Shown: piece by piece, positions 31,137 through 39,676 of the stretch | How positions within the stretch are numbered: the stretch's first letter is position 1 | Layout of the letters: each line of letters begins with the position of its first letter | Source: Hespellia sp. | GTDB lineage: Bacteria > Bacillota > Clostridia > Lachnospirales > Lachnospiraceae | Reading direction: 5' to 3' | Assembly: GCA_028689735.1 (NCBI GenBank) | Contig: JAQVCP010000015.1 | Location: 1 to 61,770 of the forward strand | DNA length: 61,770 nucleotides | Program-made: the position numbers and the translations under genes | Notes under the pieces: generated by a model | The model's database searches: none | The model's input: the letters and a program-made list of their open reading frames with translations, nothing else | Told to the model about the DNA's origin: nothing

Positions 31137-32277
31137 TCTTCTTTGCCTCCTCTTTCTTCGCCTCTGTGATGTATCTTCCATAAATTCTCTGGTACAGTGC
31201 TCGGTAGGAACGAAGCTTCGGATCTCCGGAGATAAGACCTTCGTATATTGCTTTGTAGTCTTTGTCAGTAGCGATTGCCGCAACAGATATGAAGAAGTTC
31301 CGATATCTGCTGGCAACGTACATTTTGTGCTTTGTGGTGAAATAAATGTCCATGTTGTTGAACATTTCGATTAGTTCCGCTTTGTAGTCCTTGGCATCTT
31401 GGTCTTTTTCGCCCTCCTTCCTTGCTGTGGTGCTTCTTCCGAACATCTCACTGTCCCAATACAGGGCGGCCAGATATGCGTTAGGCTCTCTTCGTGTTAC
31501 CCGTTCCATCAGATCCGGATAATACTCATTCATCTTCACAAGGCTTCGAGCGGTGTCTACTGAAAAGAACTGTGATACTCTAAGTTGTCCTTTTCTGGTA
31601 CCCGCCTGCCACAGATACAAATAAATGTCCGGGATATCTACATGCTCATTCAGCAGATATAACCAGACATCGTTATTGGTCCAATCGTATATTGGAAAGA
31701 CCTGGTGCTTATTTGTCATGGTCTTGCCGGCTTTAATCATGGATGCGATATTCTGCAACCGTTGTACGGACTCTGCTGTTCTGATTCCCGTAATAGTAAT
31801 GCCACTCTGGCACGTTCTCGGCAGAAAATCTTGATATGCATCAATCCGCGGTCTTAATAATGGGTGGTTTCGTATTGCAAATGATGGAGGACGTCTCACC
31901 CACACATCCTCTTTCGCAGAATCCCAGCAAATGAACGTTTCGTCGTTGGATAATTCGTTGAAACAATTGTAATGCTTCACTTCCAGACAGAACCATTCGA
32001 ACTTGGCTCCCATCAGCATAAAACGCTTCCGCCATTCCTTCACCTTATCTTCTATGCATGGAAATATGGCTTCTTCGTCTATGAACTGAACTGTAAGCTG
32101 TGATGGGTTTATCTTCCCCCTCTGCACAAGGTTGTAAATCAGCTGTGCTATGCATAAGCTGTCCTTCCCGCCGGAAAAGGACATAAATACAGGTAATCCA
32201 TTATTGAATACATTGATTATCCGTATCTCTGCTGCTTTCACAACATCGATGCTTGAAGCACATCGCTTTATAGCCAT
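31126..32277 (-). CDS. PAPS-reductase-like PP-loop ATP-pyrophosphatase (IbrA-like)
   Basis: The 383-residue product carries the PP-loop motif FMSFSGGKDSLCIAQL (residues about 31-46) of the adenylating ATP-pyrophosphatases. Further marks are GIRTAESVQRLQNIAS and VFPIYDWTNNDVWLYLLNEH. The C-terminal part fits DUF3440 of IbrA-type proteins. Such enzymes adenylate a substrate before adding sulfur or nitrogen. It lies between two ParB-like genes and near a glutamine amidotransferase. Confidence 0.88.
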   Translation of the reverse strand: MAIKRCASSIDVVKAAEIRIINVFNNGLPVFMSFSGGKDSLCIAQLIYNLVQRGKINPSQLTVQFIDEEAIFPCIEDKVKEWRKRFMLMGAKFEWFCLEVKHYNCFNELSNDETFICWDSAKEDVWVRRPPSFAIRNHPLLRPRIDAYQDFLPRTCQSGITITGIRTAESVQRLQNIASMIKAGKTMTNKHQVFPIYDWTNNDVWLYLLNEHVDIPDIYLYLWQAGTRKGQLRVSQFFSVDTARSLVKMNEYYPDLMERVTRREPNAYLAALYWDSEMFGRSTTARKEGEKDQDAKDYKAELIEMFNNMDIYFTTKHKMYVASRYRNFFISVAAIATDKDYKAIYEGLISGDPKLRSYRALYQRIYGRYITEAKKEEAKKNGD

Positions 32278-32915
32278 ATCTTCTCACCACACTTTGGACA
32301 GATGACAAACTTTCTGATATCGGCGGTCTGTTCGTCCTCTTCCTCGTGGATCATCTCACTTGTTGGTATAACAGTTCCATTTTGCGGTGCTTCCGGCTCT
32401 TTAGAACCAGAATCATCGGATTGTGGTTCCATCTTTGCTTCTCTGCGTTCTGTCTGACTTCTAATGGCCTGAACCTCTGATTCATCCAGAGTGCCATATT
32501 CTGACAGCTTCTCGGTCACGTCTTCTGCTTCAGCTACCATCTGACGCAATATCTCAGAATCATATCCCGGGATATCAAGGTCATCGTGCAGATCGTCCAG
32601 AAACGAGTTCAATGTTTCCAGGTTCTCAATGCCAAGGGCGAATATCTTATTGTCTGCAATCATCAGCTTCTTTTTCTGATTCTCTGTCAAATCCAGATAC
32701 TGATATACCTCTGCTTCGGTCTTACCCATCCGCATAAGTGTTTCATACAGTCCATTTCCTGCCAAAATGACATTGTTCTCGTCAATTACAATCGGTCTGA
32801 TCTGGCCAAACATCGTAACACTTCTCTCAAACTCTCGGAGCTGCTGGTCCGTATGGATCCGCACGTTCTTCTCCGGTTTCTTCATGTCAGCCAATTTCAT
32901 AGTAAAGCTCTTCAT
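32268..32915 (-). CDS. Second ParB/Srx-fold protein with C-terminal zinc motif
   Basis: I start at the ATG at 32915 because GGAGG lies 8 nt upstream. The 215-residue product has a ParB-like N-terminal domain (MFGQIRPIVIDENNVILAGN at about 35-54, then YETLMRMG), an acidic middle, and the C-terminal FVICPKCGEKIWL zinc-ribbon half. The invariant HR of the ParB box is replaced by GLYETL, so NTPase activity may be lost. It ends 10 bp inside the next gene. Confidence 0.82.
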   Translation of the reverse strand: MKSFTMKLADMKKPEKNVRIHTDQQLREFERSVTMFGQIRPIVIDENNVILAGNGLYETLMRMGKTEAEVYQYLDLTENQKKKLMIADNKIFALGIENLETLNSFLDDLHDDLDIPGYDSEILRQMVAEAEDVTEKLSEYGTLDESEVQAIRSQTERREAKMEPQSDDSGSKEPEAPQNGTVIPTSEMIHEEEDEQTADIRKFVICPKCGEKIWL

Positions 32916-32919
32916 TTCA

Positions 32920-33513
32920 TTATCCTCCGAATTCAATGATTTTGCCTTCCTCGACCTTTACAGAGCCGGTAAATTCTCGGCTACATAAATAATGGCACCC
33001 ATCCACGCTTCTAACGTACAATGGCTGCCCTTTCCGGAAAGCTGTTATTTTGTTCTTCTGAAGGATAAGAAGTGCCACAGGCACCTCTGCCGATAAACGG
33101 TTGATGCTTTCTTCAACACCAAATTTGTTTACCAGATGACATATGATTTCGCTGTCGCAGTTGCTTTTCAGCTCTGCACCGATTTCGTCTGCTATCTGCA
33201 AATAGCTTCTGACGTTACCGTTGTGTGATATTGCTGTCTGGCCAATAACCATAGGCTGATTGTTCGATATATCCTTGAACGTTCCGCTGGTTGCCAGCCT
33301 GCAATTTCCTATGATTGCTCGGCAGTTGCCTTTGATGTCCTTAAAGGCTTTTTTCGGATTGATTGCACTTGCATACATTTGTTTGCAGATGCTTTCATCT
33401 TCAATCCAAGCAATTCCGTATGCCTGAGGTCCTCTTTTCAAGGCTTCTCCGGCAATCTCCTGTAATAACAGGTCATTTATTGAACTTCCTACTGCTCCGA
33501 ATATTCCACACAT
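32920..33513 (-). CDS. Class II glutamine amidotransferase
   Basis: The protein (197 residues) starts MCGIFGAVGSS; the N-terminal Cys after Met removal is the Ntn nucleophile. RGPQAYGIAW, NCRLATSGTFKD, AISHNGNVRSYLQI and CDSEIICHLV are the conserved glutamine-binding and oxyanion segments of GATase_6. The domain stands alone, so it must deliver ammonia to a partner enzyme; the adjacent PP-loop ATP-pyrophosphatase (0 bp gap) is the natural candidate, as in GAT-QueC and asparagine synthetase. Confidence 0.9.
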   Translation of the reverse strand: MCGIFGAVGSSINDLLLQEIAGEALKRGPQAYGIAWIEDESICKQMYASAINPKKAFKDIKGNCRAIIGNCRLATSGTFKDISNNQPMVIGQTAISHNGNVRSYLQIADEIGAELKSNCDSEIICHLVNKFGVEESINRLSAEVPVALLILQKNKITAFRKGQPLYVRSVDGCHYLCSREFTGSVKVEEGKIIEFGG

Positions 33514-34305
33514 TTAGATCACCTCACTTTCAAGGAAATCTTTTGCACTCTTAATGCTCTGTGCGGCATCCTTCACAATGGAAGGGTCAATCTGAAATAC
33601 TTCTTTCCATCCGTTCTCGATGGATCCGGTCCACTGTCGTGCCGGCCATGGGTGTGTTCCACAGTAATATCCGTTCTGCCAATCATAAAACGGTGGCATA
33701 GGAATCTGGTAATAATGGATATATGACAGAATCTCCTCATGGCTCCAATCTGCCAGAGGACTATATCGTGTAACACCTTTCCCATCTGTATAGATGTTGG
33801 TACCTTTGCCGACGTAATTTCCATCGGCTCTCCTGCGTCCAAGAAGCAGCATATCAAGTTCTCTTGCCTTGTAATACTTCGCCTGACCTCTATGCTGAAC
33901 CATGTGGAACCATTGAGCTGCTATATTGGAGTTCTGAGGGAATAGCATCTGCTGATGCTCTGTAAGCCATTCCAAGTTCTGCCCTGTGTCTATCACTTCC
34001 AGTTTCTCTGGCATGTGGTCCGTCACCCAGGCAAGGAACTCTCTGTACTCCATATCACATATCACGAGGACACATTCTGTTATTCCGGCCAGATAACATA
34101 TCTGCTCCAGAACCAACGAATCCTTACCACCGCTCCATGCGAATGCTGCTCGTTTTCCTTCGGTTGTTACCTTGATGTCTTTTACTGTCTGTCCCACTTT
34201 CTTATCAAGTTCCTTTTTTGGGACAATGCTCTCTATCTTCTGCATGACCTCGAACCAGTCTGAATTACTGACACGTTGCTTTCTTCCTAATACTGAATTT
34301 CCCAT
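33514..34305 (-). CDS. PP-loop ATP-pyrophosphatase (PAPS-reductase-like), second copy
   Basis: The 263-residue product carries RAAFAWSGGKDSLVLEQI (about residues 53-70), the SGGxDS PP-loop, followed by LLLGRRRADGNYVG and RYSPLADWSHEEILSYIHYY. It is a different branch from the copy at 31126 and is shorter. It abuts the amidotransferase gene exactly, suggesting that the two form one enzyme: ATP-dependent adenylation plus ammonia transfer. The final acceptor could be a base, nucleotide or protein group. Confidence 0.87.
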   Translation of the reverse strand: MGNSVLGRKQRVSNSDWFEVMQKIESIVPKKELDKKVGQTVKDIKVTTEGKRAAFAWSGGKDSLVLEQICYLAGITECVLVICDMEYREFLAWVTDHMPEKLEVIDTGQNLEWLTEHQQMLFPQNSNIAAQWFHMVQHRGQAKYYKARELDMLLLGRRRADGNYVGKGTNIYTDGKGVTRYSPLADWSHEEILSYIHYYQIPMPPFYDWQNGYYCGTHPWPARQWTGSIENGWKEVFQIDPSIVKDAAQSIKSAKDFLESEVI

Positions 34306-34311
34306 ATTCCA

Positions 34312-35685
34312 TCATGCCTCCCTTTTTGGGATTTTTGACACAATGAATGCCACGATTCCAGCCGATAAGACGGTTGTTAGGCTTCCGACAGTTTTATATA
34401 TCGAAATACCAGAAATCGTTCCGTAGGCGAAAATAGGAAGCCCTACGACCAATGCTGTGATGATTCCTGCTGTAACTCCCTTTCCGGTCAACTTTACCTT
34501 CAGAAGAGTCATGATTGTTGGAAGCATCGTTGTTGCTCTGAATGTGCAGTAGAACAAAAACATATGTGTGACTGTCAGTCCCGGGATATTTGCAATCAAG
34601 ATTCCTACAATAAGCAGGATAACCATTGCACCTTTTCCAATAGTGGTATTTTCCATTTTGGAAACATCCGTTGTAAGTGAGGATATTGCACACAAATTGC
34701 TGTCTACTGTTGATAACAATCCAGAAATCAGCATGAACATAAATGGAACGATTACCCATGATGGGAAAATCGCTTTGATCAGTTCGAAGTTTACCTGCCC
34801 TGCATCAGCTGGTGTAAACCCAATGCCGGCAGCTATAAATCCTAAAATTCCCATTGACAGCGGAACTATTGCAAATAGAACTGCTCCAAGGGAGAATGAC
34901 TTTCCAATCTTGTCCTGTCTGATTGAAAAAGCTCTCTGCCAGAAGCATTGATCACCGAACGGGCCGGCAAATAATCCAATCGCTGTCGGCAATCCGAATC
35001 CCAAGAATACTTCCAGACCTTTTCCTGTAAAAAGGCTCGTATATTCGCCTGTAGAACCCGTCAGCTGGATAGCAGACAGTCCACCATTCAATTTCAGTGC
35101 CCACGGAACAAATACTGCACAGGCAATCAGCAAAAACACCATCTGGATCCCATCTGTCAGAACGGATGCCCTTATTCCGGAAATAGATGCGTACGAAAAC
35201 GCTATCACGGCCAGAATAATTGTCATAATCCACATCGGAAGCCCTGTCACTAAGCTTAATATCTTTCCTCCGGCAAGCAGCTGCACTGCAGTTGACAATA
35301 CCGTCAGCATTGTAAGCTGGAACAGGTAAGTATTTCTCACTGTTTTGGACTCATACTTCTGGTACATATATCCAGAAAGCGTAATTCCATGTGGCATTTC
35401 TCTTCGTATCTTCTTGGCGAATGGTATAAACACCAGCAGGCATAACACATTCGGTACCAGAAACCAAAACAGTCCTGCAAAACCGTTCGAATAAGCTTTC
35501 TCTGCCGAAGTGAATAGCGCCGGTGCCCAGATCCACGTTGCAGCCACACTCATGGCCGATATAATCGTCCCCATGTTTCGACTCCCAACATTGAAATCTT
35601 CTCCATTCTTTCCATGCTTCGTAAATAGTAGTGTCGCACCCACCATAATGAGTGCATAGATAATCAATACAATTATCCCTGTCAT
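34312..35685 (-). CDS. Sodium:solute symporter family transporter
   Basis: The 457-residue protein has 12-13 membrane segments and the SSS-family pattern: GSRNMGTIISAMSVAATWIW (about 34-53), AFSYASISGIRASVLTDGIQ (about 163-182), GDQCFWQRAFS (about 248) and LLSTVDSNLCAISSLTTDV (about 316-334). SSS proteins import solutes such as urea, amino acids, sugars or nucleosides with sodium. It is 6 bp from the PP-loop gene and is the first gene after the leader at 35686-35851. Metabolic transporters are rare in phages. Confidence 0.9.
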   Translation of the reverse strand: MTGIIVLIIYALIMVGATLLFTKHGKNGEDFNVGSRNMGTIISAMSVAATWIWAPALFTSAEKAYSNGFAGLFWFLVPNVLCLLVFIPFAKKIRREMPHGITLSGYMYQKYESKTVRNTYLFQLTMLTVLSTAVQLLAGGKILSLVTGLPMWIMTIILAVIAFSYASISGIRASVLTDGIQMVFLLIACAVFVPWALKLNGGLSAIQLTGSTGEYTSLFTGKGLEVFLGFGLPTAIGLFAGPFGDQCFWQRAFSIRQDKIGKSFSLGAVLFAIVPLSMGILGFIAAGIGFTPADAGQVNFELIKAIFPSWVIVPFMFMLISGLLSTVDSNLCAISSLTTDVSKMENTTIGKGAMVILLIVGILIANIPGLTVTHMFLFYCTFRATTMLPTIMTLLKVKLTGKGVTAGIITALVVGLPIFAYGTISGISIYKTVGSLTTVLSAGIVAFIVSKIPKREA

Positions 35686-35851
35686 TTTGTTACCTCCTTC
35701 AAATTTTTAGGTTTGAGGAGCAACAAAAAAATCCCCAAGAGGACATTCTTCCTCCGGGGATTCGTTTAATTAGAATTTTACGGATTAACTTTACCATTTT
35801 ATATATTAGTCCGTCAATGGAATCTTTTTCGGACTAGAGTATTACACGTTC
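35686..35851 (-). promoter_or_regulatory. Leader of the modification/late operon
   Basis: The 166-base leader holds, in order of leftward transcription, a stem TAGTCCG/CGGACTA (35830-35836 with 35807-35813), the terminator-like hairpin at 35724-35762, and a weak CCTCAAA/TTTGAAGG pairing over the transporter's ribosome-binding site. A TATAAA-like -10 element lies near 35792-35797 but I see no good -35. It separates early genes from the modification and packaging block, so a late promoter activated by the ArpU-like protein is likely here. Confidence 0.5.
35724..35762 (-). terminator. Terminator after the ArpU-like regulator
   Basis: AATCCCC (35762-35756, minus strand) pairs with GGGGATT (35736-35730), with a GGAGGA/TCCTCTT inner stem, followed by TTTTTTT. 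It is a standard rho-independent terminator and should end early transcription; it could also attenuate the transporter operon. Confidence 0.8.
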
Positions 35852-36430
35852 TTACAATCCGTCCACTCCAAATATCAAAGCAGATAACCTCTCTGTGGCA
35901 ATTTTTTCATCTTGATATGTCGTATCGGATGACACATTCCACTTTTTCATGAGGTCTTTTCTTGTAACCTTGTCCTCTGCAATATATAATCCATGGATAA
36001 TATCGTATCTCCGCTCGTCCAACTCATTGTTGGACCTTTCGCAGAATATCTTATACATGTCAAGCATGGTCTGTACGTGGCTGATGATGATTGCGGTTCT
36101 GGTGGCACTCGTCTTGATGGACTCTACTATGACCTCGTCATTATAAATATTCATCATGCTTTCCAGAATCTCGCTTGCAGATTCCTTCATCTGCGTACGT
36201 CCGAATACCGAACTTTCCGCATTCACCTGTAGCATCCGGTAATTGCGGAGCAGAAGCTTCGTGTTATGGTACCGTCTGTCTTTGCTCTTACTCTGGTACG
36301 ATTTCAGCTCTTCCTCATATTTTTCTATTCCCGCTTTTGCCCCTGCTACTGCCGCCTTCTCGAAGAGTTCCTGCAATTCCTCTTTGGAAAGGGTCACTAG
36401 CATGACAGGTGTTTGTTCCTGATTGTCCAT
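35852..36430 (-). CDS. ArpU/RinA-like late transcription regulator
   Basis: The 192-residue helical protein has KDRRYHNTKLLLRNYRMLQ (about 51-69), a central long helix, LDERRYDIIHGLYI and a C-terminal HTH (KDLMKKWNVSSDTTYQDEKI, about 158-177). This layout is that of the ArpU/RinA regulators that activate packaging and structural genes. It is the last gene before the terminator, directly upstream of the late operon, which supports the role. Confidence 0.8.
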   Translation of the reverse strand: MDNQEQTPVMLVTLSKEELQELFEKAAVAGAKAGIEKYEEELKSYQSKSKDRRYHNTKLLLRNYRMLQVNAESSVFGRTQMKESASEILESMMNIYNDEVIVESIKTSATRTAIIISHVQTMLDMYKIFCERSNNELDERRYDIIHGLYIAEDKVTRKDLMKKWNVSSDTTYQDEKIATERLSALIFGVDGL

Positions 36431-36471
36431 TCTTAGACCTCCCTTAAAATATTCCGGCTCCTGGTACCGCT

Positions 36472-36693
36472 TTAGCCAAAGTAATTTTCAAGAAGTCCCA
36501 TTAGGTTTCTCGCTTCTTCCTCCGTAAGTGTAATTCCTTTACCGCTTTTGGCATCTTCCGGTGCCCAATCGCGAATATCAAGCTTTGGTTCTGCATCATT
36601 CCAGCTCACAAGTCGCAGCTCTTTGTTCCATCCAGACTGATTTTCCTTTATTATACCAATTTTTTCTACTACTGTACACTTAATTTCTGACAT
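36472..36693 (-). CDS. PC4/YdbC-like ssDNA-binding protein
   Basis: The 73-residue protein matches the YdbC/PC4 (p15) family: KELRLVSWNDAEPKLDIRDW (about 25-44), then APEDAKSGKGITLTEEEA. PC4 proteins bind single-stranded DNA as dimers and act in replication or transcription. A ribosome-binding site precedes the ATG. It ends 41 bp before the late regulator. Confidence 0.85.
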   Translation of the reverse strand: MSEIKCTVVEKIGIIKENQSGWNKELRLVSWNDAEPKLDIRDWAPEDAKSGKGITLTEEEARNLMGLLENYFG

Positions 36694-36750
36694 CTTGCAC
36701 TTTTCCTCCTACAAGTTACTTAATACCCTTTTCTTTTCAATAAACCACCT

Positions 36751-37272
36751 TTATTCTTCCGTATATGGTTCTGGTAATGATTTCCATGCTATTGGTTTCC
36801 ATGAATCGCTTAAATTGCTTGAAGTTAATTCCGAACAATATTCTTTTTCATTCGTCAAAAAGCAAAACTTTCCACCCTCCATGTAATTTGTGAATGCCTT
36901 ACACACTCTTCTTTGGCCGAACTTATTTTCAACTGTTAGTAAAACAGGATATCCGCAACATTGTGGCATACTTTTGATTTGTTCAATTTTGTTCCAATCG
37001 AGCACCTCTGTATATTTGTCTGATTTCTCATGAAAACCACCAATATTTGCATATGCCATGCCGTATTCTGCATCTGGGAGCTTTGATTCACTCGGAATTT
37101 TTCCATCTTCTAGTACGAATGAATATCCACCGCCTATACTTCCGTCTCCATTCTGCAAATTGTCATAATATAGACATTTTCCATCTTCGGATATTTTTAA
37201 TCCATCGTGGCAATTTGTTCCATACTTTCTAACTTCTCCGCATTCATTATCTCTGATATATAATTCACTCAT
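36751..37272 (-). CDS. DUF551-like phage protein
   Basis: I start at the ATG at 37272 (ribosome-binding site GGAGAGGTGAT) because upstream codons overlap the preceding gene. The 173-residue product is Tyr- and Cys-rich with GGGYSFVLEDG and ends SDSWKPIAWKSLPEPYTEE, the typical W..I..LPxPY end of DUF551-like phage proteins. Function unknown. Confidence 0.7.
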   Translation of the reverse strand: MSELYIRDNECGEVRKYGTNCHDGLKISEDGKCLYYDNLQNGDGSIGGGYSFVLEDGKIPSESKLPDAEYGMAYANIGGFHEKSDKYTEVLDWNKIEQIKSMPQCCGYPVLLTVENKFGQRRVCKAFTNYMEGGKFCFLTNEKEYCSELTSSNLSDSWKPIAWKSLPEPYTEE

Positions 37273-37289
37273 TTCAAGTATCACCTCTC

Positions 37290-37628
37290 CTACAGCTGTT
37301 TTATCATATTCTCGTATGGTTTCGGTAATTTTTGCCATGCGATTACTTTGTCATTTATGAAAGCATATGAGTAATCCTCTATATAGTCTGTGACTTCATA
37401 CCATCCTTGCGGTATCCACCATGTGTCCTCTTCCTCTACATATTCCCAATCATCAGGAATGCCATCATTCATACTCCAGGCCATATCTTCAACTGTGCAA
37501 TGATGGTATGGAAAATATACCGCCTTAACTACTCTGTTCCTATATCCGTTGTATACCGTAATAAGCACTTCGTCAGAGCAATCCTTCTCTTTGCACTTCG
37601 GAACTGTATTTCTGTTCCATTTTGCCAT
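37290..37628 (-). CDS. DUF551-like phage protein, second copy
   Basis: The 112-residue product ends FINDKVIAWQKLPKPYENM, the same end motif as its downstream neighbour. Its middle part (CTVEDMAWSMNDGIPDDWEY) is aromatic- and acid-rich. The two genes probably diverged after duplication. Function unknown. Confidence 0.7.
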   Translation of the reverse strand: MAKWNRNTVPKCKEKDCSDEVLITVYNGYRNRVVKAVYFPYHHCTVEDMAWSMNDGIPDDWEYVEEEDTWWIPQGWYEVTDYIEDYSYAFINDKVIAWQKLPKPYENMIKQL

Positions 37629-37639
37629 ATTTATACCTC

Positions 37640-38140
37640 CTATAGTTTCGGTCTTTCCTGCTTCTGTATCGGTTTCATGATAGTAGATGCATCTGCAGAT
37701 GATTTTTTCTTGAACTGGTACACTACGTTGGCCACGGTCTGAGCTTCCAAGTGCATCTCTGCAGCTATGTCCTTATTCGACCAACCTGCTTTCTTCAGTG
37801 CAATGATTTTTCCTTTATCAATACGTTTTTTATCGTCATCCGTACACTTTTCACCATTTTCTGTACACTTTTTACCATTTTGATCATATTTTTCATCGTT
37901 TTGATCACATTTATCATCTTGGACTAATTCTTGGTCTAAGTCTTGGACTACCACTTCCGGTTTAGCCTTAATAAATTCTCTTATCTGCTTCATACAGGAA
38001 CTGCAGTATTGATTGTTTTCGAACTCATTGTCTTCAGCAAGGGACGATTCTTTCACATCCCTTGTATTTAATGCTATGTACCCATGGCTTTTGCACTTAG
38101 TAATCTCTTTTCCGCATCTGTCGCAGAATATCCTAATCAT
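37640..38140 (-). CDS. Zinc-ribbon and HTH protein with charged repeats
   Basis: The 166-residue product has an N-terminal zinc ribbon (MIRIFCDRCGKEIT, then YCSSCMKQI), a middle region with three or four short repeats of the type QNDEKYDQNGKKCTENGEKC (about residues 77-110), and a C-terminal HTH (KKAGWSNKDIAAEMHLEAQT, about 120-139). It is probably a DNA-binding regulator; the repeats may be an expanded linker. Confidence 0.75.
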   Translation of the reverse strand: MIRIFCDRCGKEITKCKSHGYIALNTRDVKESSLAEDNEFENNQYCSSCMKQIREFIKAKPEVVVQDLDQELVQDDKCDQNDEKYDQNGKKCTENGEKCTDDDKKRIDKGKIIALKKAGWSNKDIAAEMHLEAQTVANVVYQFKKKSSADASTIMKPIQKQERPKL

Positions 38141-38360
38141 TGTTTTGCCCTCCTTCCGGCATTTCTATAAATTCTGATAATTCCATCTGTCCTGGAACCG
38201 AATAATCCTCCTCATCGAATATACTTCCACTGCTTTGTTTTGCCGAAGCACTTTTAGAAGAAACGGTTTTAGGTTTTATCTTCTGGTAGCATATTGGACC
38301 ATAACCTCGTTCTATGCTCTTTGCACCTTTCAAGGTTCGTCCGCAGATTCCGCATATCAT
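38133..38360 (-). CDS. DUF6011-like zinc-ribbon phage protein
   Basis: The ATG at 38360, after GAGGA, gives a 75-residue product starting MICGICGRTLKGAKSIERGY and GPICYQKI, a CxxC ... C zinc motif found in small proteins of Firmicute phages. The tail is Ser- and Glu-rich. Start and the preceding stop overlap as ATGA. Confidence 0.75.
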   Translation of the reverse strand: MICGICGRTLKGAKSIERGYGPICYQKIKPKTVSSKSASAKQSSGSIFDEEDYSVPGQMELSEFIEMPEGGQNND

Positions 38361-38512
38361 CGTTTTCCTCTGAATAATGCGTATTCCAAATCTTCTGTCC
38401 ATCTCCAACTGTAGATACGTCTGTCCGGATCGTACTCAACACCTTCAGAAGCGTACTTCCGTACCTTTTTGATGATAATTCGTAATTGCATTGCTCTCCA
38501 CCAATTTTTCAT
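38357..38512 (-). CDS. 51-residue phage protein
   Basis: An ATG at 38512 follows AGGTGG and the frame (MKNWWRAMQLRIIIKKVRKY, later YDPDRRIYSWRWTEDLEYAL) ends in ATGA overlap with the next gene. The Trp- and Arg-rich character and exact coupling support a real gene. Family unknown. Confidence 0.6.
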   Translation of the reverse strand: MKNWWRAMQLRIIIKKVRKYASEGVEYDPDRRIYSWRWTEDLEYALFRGKR

Positions 38513-38521
38513 AGGCCACCT

Positions 38522-38836
38522 CTATTCCACATATATGCTTACAGATGTTCTCGGAAAGTTCATTTTCTGCACCAGACGCTTTCTTTGATTCTTCTCAATA
38601 TCTAACTGATCCAACACCACGAAGCTTCGGTTAGATTTGTCCTTGAACATCATATGTGGCTGCTCAATGAGGAAGCAGGCAACCGCCATAGCTTCGTTCC
38701 GTTCTTCTACTGCCTTGTCCCTTTCGGCTTCTCTCCTGGCAGAAAGTTCACACTGGCCAGCATAAGCAACCTTCATATTCTCATTTTCTGCAATCAAATC
38801 CTTTACGAATTTGAACTTTTTCAATAGTGCCTCCAT
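38522..38836 (-). CDS. Coiled-coil phage protein
   Basis: The 104-residue product has a long charged helix (LSARREAERDKAVEERNEAM, about 32-51) and a beta-like C-terminal part (SNRSFVVLDQLDIEKNQRKR). Function unknown. It lies 13 bp after its neighbour and has a clear ribosome-binding site. Confidence 0.7.
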   Translation of the reverse strand: MEALLKKFKFVKDLIAENENMKVAYAGQCELSARREAERDKAVEERNEAMAVACFLIEQPHMMFKDKSNRSFVVLDQLDIEKNQRKRLVQKMNFPRTSVSIYVE

Positions 38837-38849
38837 AAATATACCTCCG

Positions 38850-39245
38850 TCAGTTTTTCTTTATCATCATGATATCTCTTCTAATAGGCTCTGTTTCTAC
38901 ATCGTTTTTATGTATTCCGAAAGGCATTTCGAATCCTTCCGGCAATACCCATAAATGGTACATTCCTGCCGCATCTATTAAACGGTCAGCATCAGGGAAT
39001 ACCTCGATAGCTGTTCTATTCTTCCCTATCAGTTCATTCTTAATCCGGTATTTCTCCGCCCATGGTATGTCAGTGTTATCCTTATTTCTTATTGCCAAAT
39101 GCTCAACTTCTCCGACTGTAGTCATTATCATCCGGCTCAGTACGACATATTTTCCACCCTGCCTGAAGCATCTATCCATATCTCCGCACCAACCGTCTCC
39201 ATACGCTAAGTCCTTAGGAGATAGTTCCCTTTTCCAATTTCCCAT
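38850..39245 (-). CDS. Phage protein of unknown function (DUF7694-like)
   Basis: The 131-residue product reads KYVVLSRMIMTTVGEVEHLA, IRNKDNTDIPWAEKYRIKNE and TAIEVFPDADRLIDAAGMYH. This pattern (W..KQ..KNEL.G....AIEVFP...LVD...MYHLW) recurs in small phage proteins near replication genes. Function unknown. It overlaps the following gene frame by 32 bp. Confidence 0.72.
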   Translation of the reverse strand: MGNWKRELSPKDLAYGDGWCGDMDRCFRQGGKYVVLSRMIMTTVGEVEHLAIRNKDNTDIPWAEKYRIKNELIGKNRTAIEVFPDADRLIDAAGMYHLWVLPEGFEMPFGIHKNDVETEPIRRDIMMIKKN

Positions 39246-39666
39246 TTTCTGCCTCCTTCTTCTGCTGTCCTCTTTTTACCATAAGGGCAAACGCTTCTTC
39301 TCCAATATCGCTGTCCGCTTCTTTCTTGGCTTGTTTCTTTTTGCATTTCTCCACCGCCTGGTCGTAATCATATCCGATCTGCTCCGCAAGCCTATCGGCT
39401 ATCTTCATGAACTTCACTCTGTAATATGCTTGATACTGAATATCATCGCCCCTGGCTTCATCCAACATCTTCACATAATCGTGCAGCATGCAGATTATCA
39501 ATACCACATCTCCATAGGAGCAGCTGACCACATAATCACACATCAGACGCAGGCTGATAGCTTTTTCTATCATCACCTGTTTTTCCTGCTCCTTTGTCAT
39601 TGACTGCTCGACTTCTTCAAGCAGTTGGAAGAAAAACCAGAACGTTTCATTTTCCGGTGCCTTCAT
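39214..39666 (-). CDS. Helical phage protein of the replication block
   Basis: I start at the ATG at 39666, 7 nt after GGAG. The 150-residue product is all-helical with basic ends (FWFFFQLLEEVEQSMTKEQE and DYDQAVEKCKKKQAKKEADS). I do not recognise the family. It overlaps the gene after it by 32 bp. Confidence 0.6.
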   Translation of the reverse strand: MKAPENETFWFFFQLLEEVEQSMTKEQEKQVMIEKAISLRLMCDYVVSCSYGDVVLIICMLHDYVKMLDEARGDDIQYQAYYRVKFMKIADRLAEQIGYDYDQAVEKCKKKQAKKEADSDIGEEAFALMVKRGQQKKEAENGKLEKGTIS

Positions 39667-39676
39667 ACGCATACTC

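Noticed and set aside
37840-37930. Repeats in 37640-38140 as a CRISPR or regulatory array
   Set aside because: They are short in-frame repeats that encode a charged linker between zinc ribbon and HTH.
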